From NCBI GenBank assembly GCA_965220415.1, contig OZ244829.1, positions 2,108,001-2,172,000 of the forward strand: a DNA stretch of 64,000 bases. The letters run 5' to 3'. Position 1 is the stretch's first letter. Every line of letters starts with the position of its first letter. This stretch comes from JAJDTR01 sp965220415 (lineage in GTDB: Bacteria; Poribacteria; WGA-4E; JAJDTR01). The translations under genes and the position numbers were made by a program. Shown one piece after another: positions 16,008 to 25,003 of this stretch. The notes beneath the pieces are model-generated. The model did not search any database and had not been told where the DNA came from. It saw only the letters and a program-made list of their open reading frames with translations.

Positions 16008-16934
16008 TCACCGGATGCTGGATCCGGTATTCTTCAGCTTCCCCCAAATTGTGATGCGGCTACCCTCCGGCGAAACCGAGAGTCCTCTGGGATATATCCA
16101 ATCCGGTTCGTAATTCCCGAAGTCGGGATCACGTAGCAAAGTGTCGACAGCACCGCTAGTTACATCCACCACGTAAATCCCACGTCCACGTTGAAAAGAG
16201 TGAAAAGCGATGGATTCACTGTCCGGTGACCATGTTGGGTGATCATCCGAATTTATGTTCGTAAGTCTTCTCTCATCCCATCCGTTGCTATTCATCACCC
16301 AAATCCCGTCATTTGCCAAATACGCAATGCGGGTTCCGTCATGCGACCATGATGGCATACGTTTGAACCCCATACCATGCGTTAACCTTTCCGAATTTCG
16401 TCCGTTGGCATCCATCACGTAAATCTGACCGTACGCGTACACGATGCGCTTCCCGTCGGGTGACCACGACGGATTCCCGCCGCCTCTTTTCTTAAGCAGT
16501 CTTGTGCTGTTCCCATCCGCATCCATCACAGTAATGCCACGGGCGGCGTCGTACACTATTTTCGTGCCGTCTGGCGACCAGTCCGGGTTTGCGTCCACCA
16601 ACCCGTCCGTCAGTCTAATCGGGTTCTTCCCGTCGGCGTCCATCACCCAGATTTGCTTGTGATCTTTGTTTACATTGTTTCTATTGGAAACAAAGGCAAT
16701 CTTTGCCCCGTCGGGAGACCATGCCGGATCTTCGTCCCTTGCTGGATTTACCGTTACTCTTCTCGGGTTTCTCCCGTCGCCATCCATGACATAAATTTCC
16801 AAATTCCCGTCTCTATTAGAGGTAAAGGCAATTTTGGTTCTGCGAGAGGCGTAACCGTTATCCGCAATTTGCATCTGGATTAACAGAGAGAGGACAAACA
16901 CTGCCGTCAAGAATCGTCCAGCTTCGAATGACAT
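16008..16934 (-). CDS. Secreted TolB-like PD40 beta-propeller protein
   Basis: A 308-residue member of the tandem PD40 set. The MSFEAGRFL signal peptide (cleavage near NGYAS) and the blades (PAWSPDG, PDWSPDG, PSWSPDG, PSWSHDG, PTWSPDS) follow the 14474-15442 gene almost blade for blade, and the two share long identical stretches such as NPIRLTDGLVD. GAGGAGG lies immediately upstream of the ATG. The C-terminus is GLSVSPEGSRITIWGKLK, the common tail. There are probably six blades. The function is unknown beyond a secreted or periplasmic propeller; copy number suggests variation of ligand binding by duplication. Confidence 0.92.
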   Translation of the reverse strand: MSFEAGRFLTAVFVLSLLIQMQIADNGYASRRTKIAFTSNRDGNLEIYVMDGDGRNPRRVTVNPARDEDPAWSPDGAKIAFVSNRNNVNKDHKQIWVMDADGKNPIRLTDGLVDANPDWSPDGTKIVYDAARGITVMDADGNSTRLLKKRGGGNPSWSPDGKRIVYAYGQIYVMDANGRNSERLTHGMGFKRMPSWSHDGTRIAYLANDGIWVMNSNGWDERRLTNINSDDHPTWSPDSESIAFHSFQRGRGIYVVDVTSGAVDTLLRDPDFGNYEPDWIYPRGLSVSPEGSRITIWGKLKNTGSSIR

Positions 16935-17562
16935 TTTTTCCTCCTCTTTTGGATATAAGCTGATGCTTCAAGCGCGATCAAGTGACTGGAAAAGAAACGC
17001 GATAGTGAATCCCGTGCGATAGGGTTCCCACCTAAAGTCGGTAGGCGGGAATCAAACGAGTGATCAACTGAACGAATAGTGAAGGCGATAGTAGATCCCG
17101 ATAGAGATCCACTTGCCCGGTTTTATGTAGGGCGCGAGCAACCGAGCGGGTAGCGAGGGCGATAGAGATTTTCGCGCGATAGCAACTCCTGATACAGTCC
17201 CAGAGCAAATCCCACGCGATACATGCCTCTCTTCGATTGTCAAATCGACAATGGAATCTTGATTGCTAATAGAAAAACGACAACTCCACCACCTGATTCA
17301 GAGATATGATTCATTGAGGAAGACGTGCATACGAATCTTCCAACCTCCCGCTCTTCCCTCCTTCCAATCCAGCCCTTGCCGGTTCCTTTGGAAAATAAAT
17401 CTCAATACCGAGACATGCTCAACACCTCAATACAAAAGAAACCGAGTTTCTTTCGAGAAACTCGGTTTCTTGCTTGGCTGGATACTTAATAAAGGTTATT
17501 GAGACAGATACCACCTGTTTCCGGCAGTATCAAGTAATCAGAAATTCAATAGTATGTACTCT
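16935..17562. repeat. Spacer with a dense cluster of GATC/GCGATAG units
   Basis: No gene is seen. From about 16970 to 17210 there are four or five degenerate head-to-tail units of the type GATCAAnnGAnnGGAnAnnGAnnGCGATAG...ATCCC. A hairpin at 17436-17471 is listed separately. Confidence 0.65.
17436..17471 (-). terminator. Perfect 16-bp hairpin with TTCG loop
   Basis: AAGAAACCGAGTTTCT and AGAAACTCGGTTTCTT are exact reverse complements with a TTCG tetraloop. It lies 92 bp beyond the stop of the PD40 gene at 17563-18630, read on the minus strand. The stem ends in a T-rich run, so it could terminate in either direction. Confidence 0.6.
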
Positions 17563-18630
17563 TTATTTCTCTGTACTTTTTCCACCGGTCTGCTTTATCG
17601 CGCCCCAAGTCACAGTGCGTTTGGTCTTCGGCGAAACCGAAAACGCAATCTTGGGATCGAACCAAGCCGGGCTTTGATCAGAGCCCTTGTTATTGGTAAG
17701 ATTTACCGGATTGTTGCCGTTGGCATCCATGACATAGACCTCATTGTTTCGGTCACGATTCGTGGCAAACGCAATCTCTTTACCGTTCGGCGACCATGTC
17801 GCGTGGCCATCCCAGACAAAGACATTCTTGGTCAACTGTTTGATGTTCCCTCCATTCGGATCCATGGTATAAATCTCGCTATCACCGTCACGGTCGGAGG
17901 CGAAAACAATCTTTTCACCCCACGGCGGCTGCCAATCCGGACCTTTGTCATCTTTGGGATGATTCGTAAGGTTTTTCTTGTTGCCGCCAGTTCTATCCAT
18001 AACAAAAATATCGTAGTTGCCAGTGCGGTTGCTTGACCATGCTATCTGTAGCCCGTCTGCCGACCACGCGGGGCTTTCGTCTTGCGCCGAGTGTTTCGTG
18101 AGTCGGTAACTATTTATCTCGTCGCCGTTCCCAAGTTCGCTAAATTTATACGCGTCCATCTTCTTTTTCTCATCTTGCAGACGCACAATCCAGACATCGA
18201 AATTCCAACCATCCTGCACATTCGCGTGTACACAAGCAATCCAATTTCCGTTCGGCGACCAGGCGGGTGTCAAATCCCGTGTACCCGCCGTGATCGTTAT
18301 CATGTCCTCCTCCCTGTCAAGCGCGCTCAGAACACGGATATGCTCCCACGAATCATCCCGCACCGCCGCCATGGCGAACCGAGTGCCGTCTGGTGACCAG
18401 GTGGGTGATATGTCGGCTTTGGCGTGGTCGGTAATTCTCTCTACGTCGGTCCCGTCGGCGTTCATGATATAGATGTCTTTATTCTTTTTTACCTTTCGGT
18501 CCGACTCGAAAAGGATTTTTGCGACGTCCGGAGGTTCCTGTGCAATCCCGCCCGCTACCACGAGTAGAGTACTCATCAAGAAGACGCCAAGAATAACATT
18601 CATACCTAAACGTGTCTTAAAGATTTGCAT
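17563..18630 (-). CDS. Secreted TolB-like PD40 beta-propeller protein
   Basis: A 355-residue protein with a signal peptide (about 9-30, VVAGGIAQEPP) and PD40 blades (PTWSPDG, PAWSPNG, PAWSADG, PDWQPPWG, ATWSPNG). It is a close paralogue of the protein at 11779-12843: same opening, same FDVWIVRLQ insert in the third blade, same FAS(D)RDGDSEIY blade, and the same type of tail, FSVSPKTKRTVTWGAIKQ. GGGGGA precedes the ATG. It sits upstream of the paralogous MSFKAG-type genes and follows two LamG genes with a 126-bp gap, so the cluster holds two PD40 subfamilies. Confidence 0.92.
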   Translation of the reverse strand: MQIFKTRLGMNVILGVFLMSTLLVVAGGIAQEPPDVAKILFESDRKVKKNKDIYIMNADGTDVERITDHAKADISPTWSPDGTRFAMAAVRDDSWEHIRVLSALDREEDMITITAGTRDLTPAWSPNGNWIACVHANVQDGWNFDVWIVRLQDEKKKMDAYKFSELGNGDEINSYRLTKHSAQDESPAWSADGLQIAWSSNRTGNYDIFVMDRTGGNKKNLTNHPKDDKGPDWQPPWGEKIVFASDRDGDSEIYTMDPNGGNIKQLTKNVFVWDGHATWSPNGKEIAFATNRDRNNEVYVMDANGNNPVNLTNNKGSDQSPAWFDPKIAFSVSPKTKRTVTWGAIKQTGGKSTEK

Positions 18631-18756
18631 GTTTTCCCCCTTTTCATATCTTAATTCCTAAAAACTCGCGCGGCTTTGAGTGCATATTCGATTATGTCGT
18701 CCAGCGACACCAAATCAGAAAATAAATTTGGGAATGCCGTGAACTCGTGCACGCGT

Positions 18757-19632
18757 CTAGTATCGTGACTTGATTGTGCCCCATGTTGTTGTAGATTTCC
18801 CGCCAGGGGCAACGCTCAACTTAATACTGTTGTTCATAAAGTTTCTCAGTTGAGTTCGTGTTAGGGCGACATCGAACAACGCCACCTCGTCTATCAACCC
18901 GCCGAACGGCTCACCCGGTGCCGACACGGACCGCTCGCCGATCACAAAGTTCGGTTTGCCGTCAAATCCGATTTTGCCCTTGCGGTCCTTGTGATTGGCT
19001 ACCTCGTCGCCGTTCACGTATGAAATCGCCGCACTTCCAGTGAAAATGAAAGCAATATGATTCCATTCGCCCGCAATGACCTGGCCCGCATCGTATTCCC
19101 AATCAGCATCATCCCCGTCTGGACCGCCACCCTGTCGTCCACCAGGGGCAGGAGCTTTGCCATCTAACGTAAGCCAGGTCGCCATCTTATGGCCCCGCAC
19201 ACCAATCTGGTGCCCCACCCACGGATTGTCCCAATTCCCGCCTGCATCATACGGCACGCCGCAGCAGAACTGTGTAGGCGCCGCGTCATCCGGGTTGACC
19301 CACGCCATCAATGACAATTCGTCTGTCAGACGGTAATCATCCGAGTTCCGAATCACAACCGCATTCCCGGCTTGCATTGCGAACTGTACAGCCTCGCCGG
19401 CATCGGGAACCGGTGCTTTACTCTTAACAAACTTGACATTGCCCTTTTTTCTGCCGTCATGCCCATTTCCGGTGGCATCTTTGTAATCGCCGTTAAACCG
19501 CCAGTAGGCAACAAGATTCCTGGGACTCTGTGCGATGCTCAACACGGGCAACAGCATCGACATCGACAGACCGACAACCACAAATACGGATATATACATA
19601 TAAGACTTCGATATAGGTATTCGTTTTTTCAT
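18757..19632 (-). CDS. Secreted LamG-domain protein with W-G-x-I-K tail
   Basis: A 291-residue protein. The N-terminus is basic (MKKR) with a hydrophobic signal (about 11-34, VLSIAQS). The LamG_3 fold runs from LVAYWRFNGDYKDATGNGHDG through LSLMAWVNPDD and EWNHIAFIFTG with SYVNGDEV, to LIDEVALFDVALTRTQLRNFM. Residues 118-175 include an acidic insert (GGPDGDDADWEYD) that the next gene also has. The C-terminus is LSVAPGGKSTTTWGTIKSRY, a model version of the tail. It is a tandem duplicate of the 19740-20600 gene. A glycan- or surface-binding role is plausible from the fold only. Confidence 0.92.
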   Translation of the reverse strand: MKKRIPISKSYMYISVFVVVGLSMSMLLPVLSIAQSPRNLVAYWRFNGDYKDATGNGHDGRKKGNVKFVKSKAPVPDAGEAVQFAMQAGNAVVIRNSDDYRLTDELSLMAWVNPDDAAPTQFCCGVPYDAGGNWDNPWVGHQIGVRGHKMATWLTLDGKAPAPGGRQGGGPDGDDADWEYDAGQVIAGEWNHIAFIFTGSAAISYVNGDEVANHKDRKGKIGFDGKPNFVIGERSVSAPGEPFGGLIDEVALFDVALTRTQLRNFMNNSIKLSVAPGGKSTTTWGTIKSRY

Positions 19633-19739
19633 TTGATTGTTCCAAGAGAAAACAGTGTCTGTTGAAGTGAGCGGAAAGGCGGGAAAGCGGAGGAATGGGA
19701 GAACATCCCATTCCTCCGTTGAATTGATGGTGTCAGAGG

Positions 19740-20600
19740 TTAATGGTCCTTGATTCTACCCCATGTGGTAGACAATTTCCCAACGGACTCGACAGATGTT
19801 CCTGACACATCCGCGCCATTATTCATAACATCCTTAACCTCATCCTGCGAAAGCGCCGCGTGGTAAATAGCGACCTCGTCAATCAGACCGCCAAACGGTT
19901 CGCCAGGTGCGTGTGCGGAACGCTCGCCCATAATGAACAACGGATTACCGTTAAACGCGATTTTTCCGCCGCGACCCTGCCCCAGCTCTGGCTGAACTAC
20001 TTCGCCGTTGATATAAGTAATGGCATCGGTGCCGTCGATAACCAAGCAGATGTGCTGCCACTCCTGGCCAAGCACCGTGCCATCAGCCGTATTGTATTCC
20101 CAATCGGCGTCATCGCCATCCGGACCGCCGCCTTCGCGCCCTTCCGGAGAAGGAGCTTGGCCGTCAAGGGCGATCCAGTTCGCCATACCGCCGCCGCGAA
20201 CGCCAATCTGGAGACCAATCCACGGATTGTCCCATTCCGGCTCGTCATCATACGGGATGCCGGCGGCAAACTGCGTCGGCGCCGCATCATCCGCGTTGAC
20301 CCACGCCATTAACGTCGCCATGTCGTCGGGGTGCAGCCCCTCTGAGTTGTCGATGATGATCGCGTTACCGGGCTCCTGCACAAACGACATCGCAAATCCC
20401 GGATTAGCGACCGGAGCGTCGCTCGGAACCGGAAGAACCGGGCCGCTCGGCCTACCGTCGCGCCCTGCACCTGTATCATCTTTGGCGGGGTTGTTCTCAT
20501 CGTTGAATGTCCAATATCCCACCGGGCTTACCGACATACCAACGAGAGGGAACACCATCGTCAAACCGGCAATAGCCAGTATCGCTACAAAAGACTTCAT
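19740..20600 (-). CDS. Secreted LamG-domain protein with W-G-x-I-K tail
   Basis: A 286-residue LamG_3 protein with signal peptide (about 5-25), AGGAGG ribosome site and the same domain order as the 18757-19632 gene: PVGYWTFNDENNPAKDDTG, MATLMAWVNADDAAPTQF, the acidic GGPDGDDADWEYN insert, EWQHICLVIDG with TYINGEVV, and LIDEVAIYHAALSQDEVKDVM. The tail is SVGKLSTTWGRIKDH. Similarity to its neighbour is high throughout, including D-D-A-A-P-T-Q-F, so duplication is recent. The gap between the two genes is 107 bp and they are probably cotranscribed. Confidence 0.92.
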   Translation of the reverse strand: MKSFVAILAIAGLTMVFPLVGMSVSPVGYWTFNDENNPAKDDTGAGRDGRPSGPVLPVPSDAPVANPGFAMSFVQEPGNAIIIDNSEGLHPDDMATLMAWVNADDAAPTQFAAGIPYDDEPEWDNPWIGLQIGVRGGGMANWIALDGQAPSPEGREGGGPDGDDADWEYNTADGTVLGQEWQHICLVIDGTDAITYINGEVVQPELGQGRGGKIAFNGNPLFIMGERSAHAPGEPFGGLIDEVAIYHAALSQDEVKDVMNNGADVSGTSVESVGKLSTTWGRIKDH

Positions 20601-20922
20601 AAAATTCCTCCTTAGTTTGTTGAACCGTGGATATCGGACTTCTATCCTTCAATCCACGGATGGGTTAATCAAAATGCGCCGCACGAGGTAGAGTCACTAC
20701 CTGCGTTCGACACATGATGAATACGATATGTGAGATTACACATCATTTTATTGACATTCGTCTTTCATGTCAACGAAATAATTATGCCCCCGTTTCGGTA
20801 TCATCGAAACACACCAAGCCCCACAACCGCCGCCGGGGTGACAAGTTGTGCCACCAGTCAAATCCAAGCGGCAATTGCGATGCTTGGAACATATCGAATC
20901 TGTCCAACGTAATCGGTCTGTG
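20601..20922. other. Spacer without recognisable gene
   Basis: 322 bp between the DUF1501 stop and the LamG start. I see no open frame, RNA or repeat that I can name; a short AT-rich stretch at 20710-20780 could hold the LamG promoter but has no clear -35/-10 pair. Confidence 0.4.
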
Positions 20923-22242
20923 TTATGCCAGCGCGTCACGAACGGGTCGTCCGCCCCGCGAGAGTACCACACGAACGCCTTCGGGCGATATCAAACTCTG
21001 GTTGTAGTCAATACCGAGGCAGTGGTAGATAGTCGCCGACAGGTCCTCGGGACGCACCGGGGTTTCCGCAGGTTCCGTAGCCAGTGGATCCGATGACCCG
21101 ACCACGGTTCCGCCTTTGATTCCGCCGCCAGCCATCATCATGGAGAATACCTTGGGATGATGGTCTCTTCCTGCGTCGCGGTTGATAACCGGGGTTCGTC
21201 CAAACTCTCCCATGGCGATAACTAGCGTGCTATCCAACAAGCCGCGTTCGGAAAGATCGCTTATAAGCGTCGCCACGGTCTGGTCAAAGCCGCCAAGCTT
21301 TCCTGCGAGTGCCGGGAAGATGTTCGTGTGAGTATCCCATCCGCCGTTCGACACGGTGACAAATCCGACGCCTGATTCAACCAGTCGCCTCGCCAGCAAG
21401 CAACTCTGTCCAAAGTCATCACGCTGATATGCGTCTCTGACGTTATCCGGTTCTTGCTGGAGATCGAACGCCTCACGCGCCTCGGAGGAGCTGATTAGAT
21501 TATAGGCGGCGGTATAGAAATCATCTACGCTGCGCACCTGCTCACTACCGTTCTCGTGTTTCTTGAACGCCGCATCAACCGTTTGCCGCAACGAGCGACG
21601 TCGGTCAAGACGCTCCATCTCCATGCCCTTGGGTGGATGGAGGTCATGAACCTGGAAGTCATCCCGCGACGGAGCTCCGCCCACTGAAAACGGGTCTAGT
21701 GCCGCCCCGAGGAATCCCGCACCGGAATACTCGAACGCAGTCGGAATCGCAATATAAGGCGGTAACGCAGTACGCGATTCCTTTAGTTTTGCAACGACCG
21801 ATCCGTAACTCGGAACAGCGAATCCGGGAAGCGGTTGGAATCCGGTCATCAAGTAGTGCGTCCCGCGCGAGTGATCTGCTTCCATCGAAGTCATAGATCG
21901 AATCACGCACATTTTGTCCATCTGCTTGGCGAGTCGAGGCAAGTGTTCGGAAATCTGGATGCCTGGGACGTTCGTGTTTATGGGATTGAAAAATCCACGT
22001 ACCTCCCTTGGCGCATCGGGTTTTAAATCCCATAAATCCAGATGGCTTGGACCGCCGCCCATCCAGATCAAAATCACTGACTTTGCGGTTCCCTCTCGGC
22101 CGTCCGCCGGCGATGCGAACGCTTTGAGCCGGAGATAATCAGCGATGCCGAGCCCAAACAGCCCTAGAGCTCCAGCCTTCAGAAAATCGCGACGATGAAA
22201 CCCTTCGCAATCCGTGAAGCGTGCCAAGTTTTTTCCTTTCAT
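20923..22242 (-). CDS. DUF1501 family protein with twin-arginine signal
   Basis: A 439-residue protein. I choose ATG 22242 because AAGGTG lies just upstream; GTG 22251 is in frame. Residues 18-23 (HRRDFLKAG) form a Tat signal before a hydrophobic stretch, so it is exported folded. The body matches DUF1501: ILIWMGGGPSHLDLWDLKP, then GTHYLMTGF, NGGWDTHTNIF, and VIAMGEFGRTP. The family resembles the sulfatase/alkaline-phosphatase superfamily. In planctomycetes and relatives it is encoded next to DUF1549/1553 cytochromes, as here (284 bp after the stop of 22527-24713). The biochemical role of the pair is not established. Confidence 0.93.
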   Translation of the reverse strand: MKGKNLARFTDCEGFHRRDFLKAGALGLFGLGIADYLRLKAFASPADGREGTAKSVILIWMGGGPSHLDLWDLKPDAPREVRGFFNPINTNVPGIQISEHLPRLAKQMDKMCVIRSMTSMEADHSRGTHYLMTGFQPLPGFAVPSYGSVVAKLKESRTALPPYIAIPTAFEYSGAGFLGAALDPFSVGGAPSRDDFQVHDLHPPKGMEMERLDRRRSLRQTVDAAFKKHENGSEQVRSVDDFYTAAYNLISSSEAREAFDLQQEPDNVRDAYQRDDFGQSCLLARRLVESGVGFVTVSNGGWDTHTNIFPALAGKLGGFDQTVATLISDLSERGLLDSTLVIAMGEFGRTPVINRDAGRDHHPKVFSMMMAGGGIKGGTVVGSSDPLATEPAETPVRPEDLSATIYHCLGIDYNQSLISPEGVRVVLSRGGRPVRDALA

Positions 22243-22430
22243 GGAAATCACCTTTCTAATTTAGCCAAATAGCTATTCAAAGCGAAAACTTGAGATTCAA
22301 CGCCTTCTACCACATCAATCAGCAGAATCTCACTCATCGACACCTAAGATGCACACTTTTGTGAAGTTTCATGCCCCGTCCTGCAATTGGGCGAAACCCG
22401 AGTTGCTACCGCAACTCGATAATCGGTTTA

Positions 22431-22457
22431 GTAGGTCGGCTTTTTAGCCCGACCCAC
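22431..22457. repeat. Palindromic spacer repeat, GTCGGGCT type
   Basis: GTAGGTCGGCTTTTTAGCCCGACCCACC forms a GTCGG/CCGAC hairpin, preceded at 22395-22420 by a second hairpin (CGAGTTGCTACCGCAACTCG). Both lie between the DUF1549 and DUF1501 genes. Confidence 0.7.
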
Positions 22458-22526
22458 CTGACAAGGTACATTGCAAACTTGATCGGTGTGAGCTTAATCA
22501 AGTCAATTCTCGCGAATTTGTCCGAG

Positions 22527-24713
22527 TTAGTTGACAAACAGGAACGCTCTGGAAGAAACAAGTGCCCAAAGCAAATCTTCGAAACCTTCCTGACGTGTAG
22601 GGCTTTCTACAACGTATTGGTTCGCCTCTGCGAGTTCTGTTTCGGTGGGCGGACGACTCAACACCTTGAGGTAAAGGTCGCTAATTGCCTGTTCATCTGT
22701 CCGATCAGAACCCACTAATCGAGACACTATGTTGTCGCCGGCACTAATCTTGTCGTTCACGTACGGCGAGTTGATAACATGCAAAGCCTGAGTGAGTGTC
22801 GGTTCAAGCTTCGGCTCGAGGTCCGAGAGAACTTCTCGGTCCGACATGCCAAAGAGCGATAGAAACCTTCGACCGACCGGCAACGGAAGTTGCACCGTCC
22901 GCGTACCCATCGGGTACCGCCCAAACTTCTCCTTAACTTCGACGGCATCGTTCAGCGCATCAAGGAACACCTGCGCAAGCATCGGTCGCGGGAAAAAGCG
23001 AGAGAAGAAGCGATCATCAAGTTCGTTCGTCTCGTTGGGTACGGATGACAATTGATAGGTTCGCGAATTCAAAATCAGCCTGACAACGTGCTTCGTATCG
23101 AAACCGCTGCGCACAAATTCCTCCGATAACGCTTCCAATAACCCGTCCACGGTCGCAGGCGTAGTTTCGCGCATGTCGTCAACCGGATGAATGATTCCTC
23201 TACCAAAATAGTTGCTCCAAATTCGATTTACCGTCGCTTTGGCGAAAAATGGATTGGTTGGAGAGGTCATCCAGTCCGCGAGTAACTGCACATAATCGCC
23301 TTGATACCGTCGTTCCACCGGATCGCCGCCGAGAACGGTGGGAATCGCTTCCGCACCTCGATTGCCAACCACCGACTGATTGATGACTCGACCCGTCGGG
23401 TTGTAGTAGATTACGCGCTCTCGGTACAGTTTGCCATCGCGCGTCGCAACCTTGCCGCTGAACGCCGCAAAGTTCCAATAATCGTCAGTCGTCCACCGAT
23501 CAAACGGATGTTTGTGACAACGTGCGCACGTTAGACGCAATCCTAGAAACGCTTGGGCAGTCGTTTCGGCACGGCCGTCGGGAGCCTGCTCAATGCGATA
23601 GTAAGCCGCAGGTCCGACCTCATAAGTGCTGCCCCGTGCCATGAGTACCTCTCGAACGAATTGGTCATACGGCATATTCTCTTCGACACTCTCCTGTATC
23701 CATTCGTGAAAGAGGGTAGCGCTCCGGGCATCCAACCCGGCCCCGCCGAGCGTTCGTGGATGACACCGCAGCATATCTGCAAGTCTTAAGGTGCGAAGGT
23801 CATTATATTCAGGTCGTTCGAGAAGTTCATCAATCAATGCCGCCCTTTTGCCTGCATCGCGGTCTTCCACAAACGCTTGTAACTCATCGGGAGTCGGAAG
23901 CATGGCAATCGTATCCAAATAGACGCGACGCATGAATTCCCCGTCGCTTGATAGAACCGAAGGAATCACATTCAGTTTTTTCAACTTTGTTCCAACAAAT
24001 GTATCTATAACGTTGTTTGCGGGGAATTCGGGATACTCATCCATCTCGTCCTCGCGCGGGATGGTCACGAACGCGGCACCAACCTGCCCCAAGAATCGCG
24101 CCAGAATCGCCGTCCCTCCCCATCGCACGCTAGTCACTAAACCATTTTCCCCTACCTCTGCAATCGGTTCGTCATTCGATTCATAAACCGTTTTGTGGGT
24201 CACATCCTCCACAGATCCATCGGTGAAATATGCCATCACCCTGAGTTGTTGATGATCGCCTACTGCCGGTAGAATGAATTCGTCCGGATACACCTCTAGC
24301 CGTTCAATGCGCGGATCCGAAGGCGAAAACGGTGCTCCCGCCTCCAGCCAGCGCAGGATGGTATTATAATCGTCGGAATTGACGCTAAAACGCATGCCGC
24401 CTTCATGGCTTACCTGCTCCGTCGGCTTAAGCAGAAACAGGCTGCGCTCCGGCTCGATTAAATTTATCCGCCTTCCACGGCTGGCGGTAGCAATCGGCAA
24501 ATAATCTGCCTCCGGGTCTAAGGTCAATAGTGAGAGATCGAATCCCCCCTGTCCTCCAAATTTTCCGTGACACAGCGCCGTAGAACACCCGTTTCTATCA
24601 AGTATCGGAGCAATGTCATTCAGAAATCGTGGAACACCATCATCGGTAGTCGCGTAGACATTTGCTACCGTACATACAAGGGCAAGCATTCCTATGTACA
24701 GAACCTTCCGCAT
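22527..24713 (-). CDS. DUF1549/DUF1553 protein with cytochrome-like motif and Ig-like domain
   Basis: A 728-residue exported protein with a signal peptide (1-22). An N-terminal cytochrome-c-like region has NGCSTALCHGK (CxxxxCH at about 42-48); a bacterial Ig-like (Big_2) domain follows (LEVYPDEFILPAVGDHQQLRVMAYF, about 145-215). Then DUF1549 (NVIDTFVGTKLKKLNV, RRVYLDTIAMLPTPDELQAF) with a CARCHKHPFDRW motif near 395, and DUF1553 (NPFFAKATVNRIWSNYFGRGI; ALHVINSPYV). The order is standard for the family. A consensus promoter is at 24842-24870. It pairs with the DUF1501 gene downstream. Redox or polymer-degradation roles are proposed for the family; none is shown. Confidence 0.93.
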   Translation of the reverse strand: MRKVLYIGMLALVCTVANVYATTDDGVPRFLNDIAPILDRNGCSTALCHGKFGGQGGFDLSLLTLDPEADYLPIATASRGRRINLIEPERSLFLLKPTEQVSHEGGMRFSVNSDDYNTILRWLEAGAPFSPSDPRIERLEVYPDEFILPAVGDHQQLRVMAYFTDGSVEDVTHKTVYESNDEPIAEVGENGLVTSVRWGGTAILARFLGQVGAAFVTIPREDEMDEYPEFPANNVIDTFVGTKLKKLNVIPSVLSSDGEFMRRVYLDTIAMLPTPDELQAFVEDRDAGKRAALIDELLERPEYNDLRTLRLADMLRCHPRTLGGAGLDARSATLFHEWIQESVEENMPYDQFVREVLMARGSTYEVGPAAYYRIEQAPDGRAETTAQAFLGLRLTCARCHKHPFDRWTTDDYWNFAAFSGKVATRDGKLYRERVIYYNPTGRVINQSVVGNRGAEAIPTVLGGDPVERRYQGDYVQLLADWMTSPTNPFFAKATVNRIWSNYFGRGIIHPVDDMRETTPATVDGLLEALSEEFVRSGFDTKHVVRLILNSRTYQLSSVPNETNELDDRFFSRFFPRPMLAQVFLDALNDAVEVKEKFGRYPMGTRTVQLPLPVGRRFLSLFGMSDREVLSDLEPKLEPTLTQALHVINSPYVNDKISAGDNIVSRLVGSDRTDEQAISDLYLKVLSRPPTETELAEANQYVVESPTRQEGFEDLLWALVSSRAFLFVN

Positions 24714-24841
24714 CGTATTTTCCCTCCCGAAATCTTTTAATCCGGGTTACTTTATATTTTGGGCTTTTCAGGACCTCTTTGAGCCGCTCACAACGAACAA
24801 CGAAACCTAACAAATGAATCCACTTACAATAATCCACCTAA

Positions 24842-24870
24842 AGTATAGCATAACACATCCTGGGTGTCAA
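24842..24870 (-). promoter_or_regulatory. Sigma70-type promoter of DUF1549/DUF1501 unit
   Basis: On the minus strand TTGACA (24870-24865), a 17-bp spacer and TATACT (24847-24842). The start would be near 24835, giving a leader of about 120 bases to the ATG at 24713. Confidence 0.75.
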
Positions 24871-25003
24871 CACCTGAAAACCAAGAAATTTCATTTTATT
24901 GTGTCGATTGCGGAGTTTGTACGCAGTACGAGTATGATGATTGTTACGCCACCGCCCGTTCGCTGATTATCGGAGAATTTCTCAAATTTTTTCACTTAAA
25001 AAC

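Noticed and set aside
15540..17210. CRISPR array
   Set aside because: The repeated GATC/GCGATAG units vary in sequence and spacing, have no constant spacers and no cas genes are in the window.
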